Of a stretch of DNA of 64,000 nucleotides, positions 9,601 through 18,426 are shown one piece after another (within the stretch, counting starts at the first letter, position 1; each line of letters opens with the position of its first letter). A program made the position numbers and the translations under genes. The stretch is taken from positions 310,001-374,000 of the forward strand of contig NZ_KZ848473.1 in NCBI RefSeq assembly GCF_003327285.1, read 5' to 3'. Source of the DNA: Microbacterium sorbitolivorans. Its GTDB lineage: Bacteria; Actinomycetota; Actinomycetes; Actinomycetales; Microbacteriaceae. Under the pieces are notes generated by a model. The model ran no database searches. It was not told the origin of the DNA and was given only the letters and a program-made list of their open reading frames with translations.

Positions 9601-9930
9601 ATGACCGCCACCCTCTCGCCCGAGAAGTACGACGAGGTCACCGAGGCGCTCAAGGACGTCATGGATCCCGAACTCGGGGTCAATGTCGTCGACCTGGGCC
9701 TCATCTACGACCTCGCCTGGGATGACGAGAACGACGCTCTCGTCATTCACATGACGCTGACGAGCGCCGGCTGCCCCCTGACCGACGTGCTCGAGGAGCA
9801 GACGGCTCAGTCGCTCGATGGCGTCGTCGAGCAGTTCCGCATCAACTGGGTGTGGATGCCGCCGTGGGGCCCCGAGCGCATCACCGACGACGGACGCGAC
9901 CAGATGCGAGCCCTCGGCTTCGCCATCTGA
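9601..9930 (+). CDS. sufT: Metal-sulfur cluster assembly factor (MIP18/DUF59, SufT)
   Basis: 109-residue DUF59/MIP18 domain protein. Visible motifs are LKDVMDPELGVNVVDLGLIYDL at the N-terminus, given here as the DPELGVNVVDLGL core, and SAGCPLTD with the conserved Cys, then WVWMPPWGPERI. SufT-type proteins help mature Fe-S proteins, probably as carriers. It starts 20 bp after sufC. TAAGGT at 9588-9593 lies seven bases before the ATG, so a secondary leaderless promoter is possible. Last gene of the operon, followed by a strong hairpin. Confidence 0.93.
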   Translation: MTATLSPEKYDEVTEALKDVMDPELGVNVVDLGLIYDLAWDDENDALVIHMTLTSAGCPLTDVLEEQTAQSLDGVVEQFRINWVWMPPWGPERITDDGRDQMRALGFAI

Positions 9931-9944
9931 TCCACCCACGCTTC

Positions 9945-9976
9945 ACGCCCCGCACGTTCGCGAACGTGCGGGGCGT
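9945..9976 (+). terminator. Rho-independent terminator of the suf operon
   Basis: Perfect inverted repeat with two 16-base arms and no spacer (ACGCCCCGCACGTTCG and its complement), followed by TTT. It lies 15 bp after the sufT stop and before the promoter of the next gene. Confidence 0.88.
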
Positions 9977-10006
9977 TTGCGCATCCGGGGGACATAGGAT
10001 CTATCG

Positions 10007-10042
10007 GTGACGATCTCCCCTGAATCGGGACGCGCGCTATGA
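10007..10042 (+). CDS. Leaderless 11-codon upstream ORF coupled to the MFS gene
   Basis: GTG 10007 follows a TAGGAT -10 box (9995-10000) by six bases. The reading frame VTISPESGRAL ends in TGA at 10040-10042, overlapping the ATG of the MFS gene as ATGA. The MFS ATG itself has little Shine-Dalgarno sequence. Ribosomes loading on the leaderless GTG could therefore deliver translation to the transporter by termination-reinitiation. The arrangement is seen directly; the coupling function is inference. Confidence 0.5.
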   Translation: MTISPESGRAL

Positions 10043-11445
10043 CGCACGCAGACCCGGCGAGTTACTCCGGCGCGATCCCGATGCAGCCGCCCGTCGGCGC
10101 GGGCATCTGGCGCCGCCCCTACCTGCTCACGACCGTCGGCGCCGTCGCGCTGATCTTCCTCGCGGCGATGCAATCGCTCGCCGTGACGACGGTCATGCCG
10201 ACCGTCGCAGCCGATCTCGGCGGTGCCGAGCTCTACGCGGTTGCGTTCAGCGGATCCTTCGCGACGAGCATCATCGGCATGGTCGCCGCCGGCGCGTGGA
10301 GCGACCGGAAGAGCCCCGCGCAGGTGATGTGGGCGGCAGTGATCGGGTTCGCGGCGGGGCTCGTCGTGTGCGCGCTCGCCCCCTCAATGCTCGTGCTGGT
10401 GCTCGGCCGCCTCGTGATGGGCCTCGGGTCCGGCGGCCTCGTCGTCGCGCTGTACGTGATCGTCGCGCGCGTCTACCCGCCGAACCTGCATGGCCGCGTG
10501 ATGGCGTCGTTCGCCGCGGCGTGGGTCGTTCCCTCGCTTGTCGGCCCCGCGGGCGCGGGCGCCGTGACCGAGTTCCTGCACTGGCGCTGGGTGTTCGCGG
10601 GCGTCGCGGCGCTGGCGGCCGGCGCGTTCGCGATGCTGGCCGCGCGCCTGCGGAAGCTCGACCTCACGGCCCCGCACCCCGACACCTCGCCCGTCGCGGG
10701 CCGCCTCGGCCTCGCCGTTGTCGTCGCGATTGGCCTCCTCGCCGTGAGCCTCGCGGGGGAGGCGCCGGGCGGCACGACCTCGTCGATCCTGCTCGCGGCG
10801 GGTGGCTTCGTCGTCGTGCTCTTCGCGATGCGGCCGCTCGTGCCGCGCGGCACGTTCGTCGCCCGGCGCGGGCTGCCGAGCGTGATCCTCACCCGCGGGC
10901 TCATCGCGGGCGCGTGTTTCGGATCCGAGATCTACCTGCCATACCTGCTGCAGCAGCACTACGGCTTCTCGCCGACGTGGGCGGGCCTCGGCCTGACGGT
11001 CGGCGCGATCACGTGGGCGATCGGATCCGAGACCTCGGGCCGCTGGGGCGCCCGCATCGGCAACGCGCGCCTCGCCGTCGGCGGCGCGGGGCTCCTCGCG
11101 CTCGCGGTCTCGACACTCGCGCTGTCGGTGTGGCTCGACCTGCCGGCGTGGATCCCGATCGTGTTCTGGGGCTTCGGATCCCTCGGCATGGGAATGCTCT
11201 ACCCGCGCACGACGGTGCTGTCGCTCGCGTACTCGACCACGCGCAACCAGGGCTTCAATTCGTCGGCCCTGCAGATCTCCGACGGCGTGGGAACGTCGAG
11301 CTCGATGGCCGTCATGGGCCTCGTGTTCGTCGCGGCGCCCGCGGCATGGGCGTTCCCGGCGGTCTTCGGCCTCGGCCTCATCATCGCGCTCGTGGCGCTT
11401 ATCCCCGGCCTCCGCCTCGGTCACGCCGGCGAGATGGGGCGCTGA
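10039..11445 (+). CDS. MFS transporter (drug:H+ antiporter type)
   Basis: 468-residue polytopic membrane protein. The first helix carries AAMQSLAVTTVMPTVAADLGG, typical of EmrB/QacA-like exporters (short form TTVMPTVAADLGG). A motif A-like GAWSDRKSPAQVM follows helix 2, a GxGSGGLVVALYVIV stretch lies in helix 4, and a GPAGAGAV motif C-like turn near residue 172. Twelve to fourteen helices. Substrate unknown. It appears to be a single-gene unit whose start is overlapped by a tiny leaderless ORF; it is convergent with the bioQ-like gene (10 bp between stops). Confidence 0.82.
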   Translation: MTHADPASYSGAIPMQPPVGAGIWRRPYLLTTVGAVALIFLAAMQSLAVTTVMPTVAADLGGAELYAVAFSGSFATSIIGMVAAGAWSDRKSPAQVMWAAVIGFAAGLVVCALAPSMLVLVLGRLVMGLGSGGLVVALYVIVARVYPPNLHGRVMASFAAAWVVPSLVGPAGAGAVTEFLHWRWVFAGVAALAAGAFAMLAARLRKLDLTAPHPDTSPVAGRLGLAVVVAIGLLAVSLAGEAPGGTTSSILLAAGGFVVVLFAMRPLVPRGTFVARRGLPSVILTRGLIAGACFGSEIYLPYLLQQHYGFSPTWAGLGLTVGAITWAIGSETSGRWGARIGNARLAVGGAGLLALAVSTLALSVWLDLPAWIPIVFWGFGSLGMGMLYPRTTVLSLAYSTTRNQGFNSSALQISDGVGTSSSMAVMGLVFVAAPAAWAFPAVFGLGLIIALVALIPGLRLGHAGEMGR

Positions 11446-11454
11446 CGGCGCGCG

Positions 11455-11988
11455 TTACGGCGCACCCGTGAGGGCCGCGAGCCCCGCCTCGAAGTCGGCC
11501 TCGGTGGAGGCGGCGACCTCGCCGGGCGTCGCGTCATAGGCGCCGATCGCGGCGGCCTGCATGCGCTGCTGCACGAGGTAGCAGTGGCCGAGCAGGAACT
11601 GCGCGAGCACGGTGGCGTCGCGGGCCGCGTCGGCGGATCCGGCGGCCGCGTACGCGTCGCGGAGCCGGCCCTCGAGGGATCCGGATCCGAGGCCGAGCGC
11701 GGCCGTCGACACGACGACCTCGGCGCCGTCGCGGTGCGCGAGGAGCGCGGCGCGGAGCGCGCGGGCCGCATCGGGGACCGACGCCCCGGCGGCCGCCTCG
11801 CCGACGATGCGGTCGGCGAGGGCCGCGAGCAGGGTCTGCTTGTTTTCGACGTGCCAGTAGAGCGCGCTCGGCTGCACCCCGAGGGCGCCCGCCACGCGGC
11901 GCATCGAGAGGTCCGGCAGGCCGATCTCGTCGAGCAACGAGAGGGCGGCGTCGACGATCGAGTCGACGCTGTGTCCGGATCCGCGCAT
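11455..11988 (-). CDS. bioQ: TetR-family repressor of biotin genes (BioQ-like)
   Basis: 177 residues with an N-terminal TetR helix-turn-helix (ALSLLDEIGLPDLSMRRVAGALG...SALYWHVENKQTLLAAL) and a divergent C-terminal ligand domain. It is transcribed divergently from bioY across two 13-bp palindromes of form TGAAC-N3-GTTCA. That is the half-site pattern known for the actinobacterial biotin regulator BioQ (TGAAC-N3-GTTAC). ATG 11988 lies six bases after TATACT (on the minus strand, 12000-11995), suggesting a leaderless, autoregulated message; a GTG at 12009 is in frame but inside the operator. Regulator identity is inferred from site plus neighbours. Confidence 0.8.
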   Translation of the reverse strand: MRGSGHSVDSIVDAALSLLDEIGLPDLSMRRVAGALGVQPSALYWHVENKQTLLAALADRIVGEAAAGASVPDAARALRAALLAHRDGAEVVVSTAALGLGSGSLEGRLRDAYAAAGSADAARDATVLAQFLLGHCYLVQQRMQAAAIGAYDATPGEVAASTEADFEAGLAALTGAP

Positions 11989-12002
11989 GCCATGAGTATA
12001 CT

Positions 12003-12029
12003 TGAACACCGTTCAGTGAACACTGTTCA
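12003..12029. promoter_or_regulatory. Twin BioQ-type operators between bioQ and bioY
   Basis: Two perfect 13-bp palindromes, TGAACACCGTTCA (12003-12015) and TGAACACTGTTCA (12017-12029), are separated by a single base. Centres are 14 bp apart, so two dimers would bind on neighbouring turns with some rotation. The sites abut the leaderless bioQ -10 box and lie 15 bp before the bioY ATG, fitting repression of both directions. Confidence 0.85.
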
Positions 12030-12043
12030 GGAAAGGATTCAGA

Positions 12044-12640
12044 ATGCGTGATGTGTGGGAGGCGCGTGACATCGCACGCGTCGCCGTGTTTACGGCGCTT
12101 ATCGTGGTGCTCGGCGCCATCGGTCCGATTCCGGTGCCCGGCCTCGTGCCGATCACCGCGCAGACGCTCGGCGTCATGCTCGCCGGCGTCGTCCTCGGCC
12201 CGAAGCGCGGGGGAGCGGCGATCCTCGTCCTCTTCGCGCTCGTCGCCATCGGCCTGCCGGTGCTCGCGGGCGGGCGTGGCGGCCTCGGCGCCTTCGTGGG
12301 CCCGACCGCCGGATACCTCATCGGCTGGCTCCCCGGCACGATCGTCGCGGGCCTCATTGCCCACGCGGGCGCGCGCCGGCTCTCGGCCTGGCGGGTCGCC
12401 CTCGCGTCGGTCGTCGGCGGCATCGTCTGCATCTACGCGTTCGGGATCCCCGGGGTCTCGATCGCGACGGGGCTCGCGCTCTCCGACTCCGCGATCTCGG
12501 CCGTCGCGTTCCTTCCGGGCGACCTCATCAAGGCGGTCCTCACGACGATCATCGCCGTCACGCTGTATCGCGCCTATCCGCCGGCGTTCCCGGCGAAGAT
12601 CCGCGCGGCGCGCACGGCTCCCGCGAGCGTGCCCGCGTGA
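12044..12640 (+). CDS. bioY: Biotin ECF transporter S component BioY
   Basis: 198-residue membrane substrate-binding subunit for biotin. About six hydrophobic helices, with family features VFTALIVVLGAIGPIPVPG, PITAQTLGVMLAGVVLGPKRG and GPTAGYLIGWLPG in the first two thirds. ATG 12044 follows AAAGGA. It forms an operon with bioM and bioN, and expression is probably repressed by the adjacent BioQ-like protein when biotin is plentiful. Confidence 0.95.
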   Translation: MRDVWEARDIARVAVFTALIVVLGAIGPIPVPGLVPITAQTLGVMLAGVVLGPKRGGAAILVLFALVAIGLPVLAGGRGGLGAFVGPTAGYLIGWLPGTIVAGLIAHAGARRLSAWRVALASVVGGIVCIYAFGIPGVSIATGLALSDSAISAVAFLPGDLIKAVLTTIIAVTLYRAYPPAFPAKIRAARTAPASVPA

Positions 12641-12668
12641 GCGCGCGCCTCGCGAGGCGGCCGGCCGC

Positions 12669-13346
12669 ATGATCCGCGCGACGGGGCTCGGCGTCTCGAT
12701 CGACGGCGCCCGCATCCTCGAGGGCGTCGACGTGAGCCTCGACCAGCCGCGGATCGCGGTGATCGGGGCCAACGGATCCGGCAAGTCGACGTTCGCGCGC
12801 ACGCTCAACGGCCTCGTTGCGCCGAGCGAGGGATCCATCGAAGTTGCGGGCATCGACGTTGCTCGCGACAAGAAGGCCGCGCGCGACGCCGTCGGCTTCC
12901 TCTTCTCGAACCCCGGCGCGCAGATCCTCCTGCCGACGCCGGTCGAAGACATCGAGCTCTCGCTCAAGGCCGCGGGCGTGCCGCGGGGCGAACGCAAGGC
13001 GCGCGCGCTCGACGAGCTCGCCGCGCGCGGCCTCGGCGACCACGCGCACCAGCCGGCGTATAGCCTCTCGGGCGGCCAAAAGCAGCTCCTCGCGCTCGCG
13101 GCCGTGCTCGTGCGCCGGCCGCGCGTGCTCGTCGCCGACGAGCCCACGACGCTTCTCGACCTCGGCAACACCCGCATGATCGGCGAGCTGCTGACCGGCG
13201 GGGCCGCCGAACAGGTCGTCATCGTGACCCACGATCTCGAGCTCGCCGCCCGCTGCGACGTCGCGCTGCGCTTCGACGCGGGGCGGCTCGCGCAGGTCGG
13301 CGAACCCGCCGAGGTCATCGACACGTACCGGGCGGCGTTCGCGTGA
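12669..13346 (+). CDS. bioM: Biotin ECF transporter ATPase BioM
   Basis: 225-residue ABC ATPase. Walker A GANGSGKST (~35), Q-loop region FLFSNPGAQILLPT, signature LSGGQKQLLALAAVL, Walker B VLVADEPTTLLD and H-loop IVTHDLELAA are complete. The GAQ in the Q-loop region and the short length are typical of ECF A components. ATG 12669 is chosen because the motif-bearing frame has no earlier plausible start after bioY ends at 12640. The stop overlaps the bioN GTG. Confidence 0.93.
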   Translation: MIRATGLGVSIDGARILEGVDVSLDQPRIAVIGANGSGKSTFARTLNGLVAPSEGSIEVAGIDVARDKKAARDAVGFLFSNPGAQILLPTPVEDIELSLKAAGVPRGERKARALDELAARGLGDHAHQPAYSLSGGQKQLLALAAVLVRRPRVLVADEPTTLLDLGNTRMIGELLTGGAAEQVVIVTHDLELAARCDVALRFDAGRLAQVGEPAEVIDTYRAAFA

Positions 13347-13936
13347 TCCCGATCGTGCTCGCCCGCCGCACGGTGCTGCATCGCGTGCCGGCGGGGTGGA
13401 AGCTCGCGGGGCTCCTCGTGCTCTCGATCGCCTGCGCGATCGTGGCGCGGGAGCCCGTGGGCGCGGCGGCGGTCCTCGCCGCAACGCTCCTCGTCTACGC
13501 CGCCGGCGGCATTGGCATCGCCGAGTGGGCCCGCCAGGTGTGGCAGGTGAAGTGGCTCGTCGTGCTCCTCGTCGCCATGCAGGCGATCTTCCTCGGCTGG
13601 GCCGACGCCATCACCGGCACGGCGCGCATCATCGGCATCATCCTCATCGCGGCGGCCGTGACCCTCACGACGCCGACGGGCGAGATGCTCGACGCGATCG
13701 AGGCCGGCCTCGCGCCGCTGCGCTGGATCCGCGTGGATCCGTCGCGGGTCGCCTTCACGATCGCGCTCACGATCGCGATCATCCCCGTAATCGCGCAGCT
13801 CGCGGCGCAGATCCGCGAGGCACAGCGCGCCAGAGGAGTGCGGCTCGGGGTGCGCTGGATCGTGACGCTGCTTGTCGCCGCGCTCCGCTACGCCGACGAC
13901 GTCGGCGACGCCATGACGGCGCGGGGCATCGCGTGA
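13343..13936 (+). CDS. bioN: Biotin ECF transporter T component BioN
   Basis: 197-residue EcfT-type membrane coupling protein with five or so helices. It has the cytosolic coupling motifs expected for EcfT: an Ala-Arg-Gly type stretch near the end (IREAQRARGVRLG) and TARGIA at the C-terminus. Gene order bioY-bioM-bioN and the 4-bp overlaps on both sides make the assignment firm. Confidence 0.9.
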   Translation: MIPIVLARRTVLHRVPAGWKLAGLLVLSIACAIVAREPVGAAAVLAATLLVYAAGGIGIAEWARQVWQVKWLVVLLVAMQAIFLGWADAITGTARIIGIILIAAAVTLTTPTGEMLDAIEAGLAPLRWIRVDPSRVAFTIALTIAIIPVIAQLAAQIREAQRARGVRLGVRWIVTLLVAALRYADDVGDAMTARGIA

Positions 13937-14253
13937 TCCGCGAGCACGAGGTCCGCGGACGCGTCGTCGACGATGAGACCCGCTGCGCGCACTGGCACGG
14001 CCCGGACGACGTGCTCGCGATCCTCTTTCCTTGCTGCCACGAGTGGTATCCCTGCCGCGACTGCCACGACGAGGCCGCGGGGCACGCGGGCGAGGTCTGG
14101 CCCGAAGGATCCGGCGACGAGCGCGCCCTGCTCTGCGGGCGCTGCGACCGCGAGACGTCGATCGCTGAGTACCGCGCGACGTCGGCCTGCGGATTCTGCG
14201 GCGGCGCGTTCAACGAGGGATGCCGCACCCACGCGCACCTGTACTTCGCGTAG
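13933..14253 (+). CDS. CHY zinc-finger protein
   Basis: 106 residues rich in Cys and His: CAHWHGPDD, CCHEWYPCRDCHDEA, CGRCDRE, CGFCGGAFNEGC and HAHLYF. This matches the CHY-type zinc-binding fold (Hot13-like), thought to bind several zinc ions. GTG 13933 overlaps the bioN stop, so it rides on the biotin-uptake message; whether it has a biotin-related job is unknown. Confidence 0.85.
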   Translation: MIREHEVRGRVVDDETRCAHWHGPDDVLAILFPCCHEWYPCRDCHDEAAGHAGEVWPEGSGDERALLCGRCDRETSIAEYRATSACGFCGGAFNEGCRTHAHLYFA

Positions 14254-14269
14254 ACCGTTTGCACGGCTG

Positions 14270-14291
14270 AGCCTCCCTATACTGGGAGGCT
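14270..14291. promoter_or_regulatory. Inverted repeat enclosing a TATACT -10 box
   Basis: AGCCTCCC (14270-14277) and GGGAGGCT (14284-14291) are perfect complementary arms with TATACT exactly in the loop. TATACT is a near-perfect -10 hexamer and would start transcription about 14290, giving the ABC-F gene a ~50-base leader. The repeat may be an operator over the promoter; alternatively it is a short hairpin ending the bioY operon (no T-run follows). Confidence 0.5.
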
Positions 14292-14340
14292 GGCCCGCTC
14301 CGGGCCGACATTCCTCCCGCGAAGAACAGGTGACCCCTCC

Positions 14341-15939
<1,599 letters not shown>

Positions 15940-16039
15940 GGTCCCGGGACACGCACTCCGCCGCGTTGTCGGTCACTCGACGCACCATCGTGCGCCTGCG
16001 TTCCTCCGCCTTGCGGCGCACGCGCCCCGGAACCTCAGC

Positions 16040-16906
16040 TTAGAGGGCGTCGAGGAGGGCGTCCTCGACCTCCATGTCCTCGTCGCGGCGCTTCTCGCGC
16101 TTCTTCTTCGGCTTGCGGGGGCGCGGCGTCTCGTCGAGATCGTCGAGGTCGTCGTCCTCGTCCGGATCCTCGGTCTCCTCGCGGCCCGCGCGGATCTCGG
16201 TGCGGATCATGTACCCGATGAAGACGAAGCCCATGACCGCGAACAGGATCCACTGCACCGCGTACGACAGGTGCGGGCCCGGATCCTGTTCCGGCTCGTC
16301 GATCGCGAACGGGCGTTCGGCCGCGGCGGGATCCTCGCTGTCCATGAGCGCGTAGACGTCGGAGATCGTCTCGCCGCCGACGATCTCCGCGATCGAGGGC
16401 ACGTGGATCGTCGGAACCTGCCCCTCGGGCGCCGTGCGGCCCGATCGGGGGAGCGCCTCGCTGGGGCGCAGGCGCGCGACGACGGTGATCTCGCCCGTCG
16501 GCACCGCCGGGACGGCGTCGGGACGCTCGGCCGAGATGCCGGGCGAGACCCAGCCGCGGTCGACGATGATGATGCGGCCGTCGTCGAGCTGGAACGGCAC
16601 GAGCGCCTCGTAGGCGCTGACGCCGCCCTGCGAGCGGTTGCGCGCGAGGATCTGCTCGTCGGCGAGGTACTCGCCCGTGAGCTCGACGGGGCGCCACTCG
16701 TCGTCGGCGTCGAAGCCGCTCGTGCCCTCGATGAGGTCGGCGAGCGGCACGACAGCCGCGTTGTAGTTGTCGGCGATGAGGGCGTTCGCGTGCGAGCGCT
16801 GCTCGTTTCGCGAGAACTGCCAATTCGCGAGGAACGCGCAGGCGACCGCGAACAGGATCGCGAAGACGACATAGCCCGACCAGCGGCGGATCCGCGACGC
16901 GCGCAT
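16040..16906 (-). CDS. SURF1 family cytochrome oxidase assembly protein
   Basis: 288 residues with an N-terminal transmembrane helix (YVVFAILFAVACAFLANWQ), a periplasmic-side SURF1 domain (ILARNRSQGG, IIIVDRGWV) and a second helix near the C-terminus (SYAVQWILFAVMGFVFIGYM), ending in an acidic/basic tail. SURF1 aids heme A insertion into cytochrome oxidase, matching ctaA and ctaB in this window. Its ATG overlaps the stop of the upstream 81-residue gene (ATGA). Confidence 0.9.
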   Translation of the reverse strand: MRASRIRRWSGYVVFAILFAVACAFLANWQFSRNEQRSHANALIADNYNAAVVPLADLIEGTSGFDADDEWRPVELTGEYLADEQILARNRSQGGVSAYEALVPFQLDDGRIIIVDRGWVSPGISAERPDAVPAVPTGEITVVARLRPSEALPRSGRTAPEGQVPTIHVPSIAEIVGGETISDVYALMDSEDPAAAERPFAIDEPEQDPGPHLSYAVQWILFAVMGFVFIGYMIRTEIRAGREETEDPDEDDDLDDLDETPRPRKPKKKREKRRDEDMEVEDALLDAL

Positions 16907-17151
16907 CAGGCGCTCACCTCCGGAAGCTCGATACCGGATCCGTCGACGACGCCGTCGACGACCGTGACGGGGAAGGCGCGCGAGGTGAGGAATTCGCGCA
17001 GGTACGGGGCGTGCTCATCGCACGCGAGCCAGACCTTGCGGCGCTCCGGCCCGTGGATCCGCGGGTTGCGCCACACGACGCTCGATCGCGCGTCGGCCGT
17101 GCAGCCGGCGCGCGAGCACTGCGGTGAATCGGGGGAGAAGCCGAAAATCAT
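16906..17151 (-). CDS. Small conserved Cys-containing protein
   Basis: 81 residues, MIFGFSPDSPQCSRAGC then WRNPRIHGPERRKVWLACDEH. The Cys-x4-Cys and later Cys-x2-His could hold one zinc ion. Similar small proteins in other actinobacteria are often misnamed acetone carboxylase; no such activity is plausible at this size. It lies between DUF3099 and SURF1 with 4-bp overlaps at both ends, so the three form one operon. Function unknown. Confidence 0.75.
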   Translation of the reverse strand: MIFGFSPDSPQCSRAGCTADARSSVVWRNPRIHGPERRKVWLACDEHAPYLREFLTSRAFPVTVVDGVVDGSGIELPEVSA

Positions 17152-17501
17152 GCCTGGGGGTCGTCTTTCGATGTCTCGCTGATCTGGATGACCGCGTCGT
17201 CGTCGGGGGCGTCGCCCGCGGGCGCGGTGCGCTCGAGCGAGAGCTCGGGGCGCTCGGCGCTCGCGCCGCCGGAGCGGCCGACCTGGTTCGCGAACATCAC
17301 GGCAAACCACGGCAGGAAGACGAAGCCCGCGCCGAACACGAACGTGTACCAGCCGAACGGCTGGATCACGACGGCGAGGATGAGGCAGGCAAGGCGGATC
17401 GCCATCGTGATGACGTACTGCTTCATGCGAGCAGTCTCGTCGTCTCCCGGTGCCGCCTCGAGCGAGGTCGCCGAGGGCGTGGCTCGCCTGCGGTTCTTCA
17501 T
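17148..17501 (-). CDS. DUF3099 membrane protein
   Basis: 117 residues with two adjacent hydrophobic helices (YVITMAIRLACLILAVVIQPFGW and TFVFGAGFVFLPWFAVMFAN, each shown in part) and a charged tail. Matches the actinobacterial DUF3099 family of unknown role. ATG 17501 lies six bases after TAAACT (17513-17508), so it is probably leaderless; the GGAGGG in between is too close to act as a Shine-Dalgarno. First gene of DUF3099-81aa-SURF1. Confidence 0.8.
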   Translation of the reverse strand: MKNRRRATPSATSLEAAPGDDETARMKQYVITMAIRLACLILAVVIQPFGWYTFVFGAGFVFLPWFAVMFANQVGRSGGASAERPELSLERTAPAGDAPDDDAVIQISETSKDDPQA

Positions 17502-17610
17502 CCCTCCAGTTTAGGTCTGCATTCCTTATCGCTGGCCCGACGCCAGCTCGCGCGGCTGGCCGCCCGTTAGAGTGGTCAGCGGCCGATTTTTCCCACACTC
17601 AGGAGCATCC

Positions 17611-18333
17611 ATGAGCACAGCTGCCACCTCCGACCGCGCCGCCCTCGTCACGGGAGGAAACCGCGGCATCGGACGCGCCATCGCCGAGCGCCTCGTGCGC
17701 GACGGTTATCGCGTGGCCGTCACCGCCCGCAGCGGATCCGGCCCCGAGGGTACGCTGACCGTCATGGCCGATGTCAACGACGCGGCCTCGCTCGACGCGG
17801 CCGTCGCCCAGGTCGAGAAGGAACTCGGCCCGATCACGATCGTCGTCGCGAACGCCGGCATCACGAAGGACACGCTGCTCTTGCGCATGAGCGACGACGA
17901 CTTCTCGGCCGTCGTCGACACCAACCTCGGCGGCGCCTTCCGCACCGTGAAGCGCACCATCAAGAGCATGATCAAGGCGCGCCACGGCCGCATCATCCTG
18001 ATCTCGAGCGTCTCGGGCCTCTTCGGCGTCGCGGGTCAGGCCAACTACTCGGCGTCGAAGGCGGGCCTCGTCGGCTTCGCCCGCGCCGTCACGCGCGAGC
18101 TGGGCGGGCGCGGCATCACGGCGAACGTCGTCGCCCCCGGCTTCATCGAGTCGGACATGACGGCGGAGCTCGACGACAAGACGCAGGCCGAGTACAAGAA
18201 GCAGATCCCGGCCGGCCGCTACGGCACGACTGAGGAGATCGCGGGCGTCGTCTCGTGGCTCGCGGGTGACGAGGCCGCCTACATCTCGGGCGCCGTCATC
18301 CCGGTCGACGGCGGCCTGGGCATGGGCCACTAA
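17611..18333 (+). CDS. fabG: 3-oxoacyl-ACP reductase (SDR family, FabG/MabA type)
   Basis: 240-residue short-chain dehydrogenase. It has the NADP-binding TGGNRGIGRAIAERL at the N-terminus, NAGITKDTLLLRM after strand 4, catalytic Ser (ISSVSGLFG) and YSASK (Tyr-x3-Lys), and the PGFIESDMT loop. Residue choices match FabG rather than generic SDRs, so it likely reduces beta-ketoacyl-ACP in fatty acid synthesis. ATG 17611 has AGGAG seven bases upstream; TAGAGT at 17568-17573 is a likely -10 box. Confidence 0.87.
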   Translation: MSTAATSDRAALVTGGNRGIGRAIAERLVRDGYRVAVTARSGSGPEGTLTVMADVNDAASLDAAVAQVEKELGPITIVVANAGITKDTLLLRMSDDDFSAVVDTNLGGAFRTVKRTIKSMIKARHGRIILISSVSGLFGVAGQANYSASKAGLVGFARAVTRELGGRGITANVVAPGFIESDMTAELDDKTQAEYKKQIPAGRYGTTEEIAGVVSWLAGDEAAYISGAVIPVDGGLGMGH

Positions 18334-18350
18334 CCCCGCCCCTCAACTCT

Positions 18351-18403
18351 GCAATTCTCCGCGGGGTCATCTGCTGTTCGCAGATGACCCCGCGGAGAAT
18401 TGC
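18351..18403. terminator. Very long perfect hairpin, bidirectional terminator
   Basis: Two perfectly complementary 24-base arms (18351-18374 and 18380-18403) around a five-base loop TGTTC. It lies between the convergent fabG and serB genes (18 and 23 bp from their stops). No strong U-run, but AATTGC flanks exist on both sides. The arm length is unusual for a bacterial terminator. Confidence 0.8.
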
Positions 18404-18426
18404 TGTCTGGGCGGGAAAGTGAGGAA

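Noticed and set aside
12009..12009. GTG 12009 as start of the BioQ-like gene
   Set aside because: It falls inside the operator and upstream of the -10 box, so it cannot be on the predicted message.
15940..16039. Terminator between the ABC-F gene and SURF1
   Set aside because: GAGGTCCCGGG and CCCCGGAACCTC are complementary but about 80 bases apart and imperfect; too weak to call.
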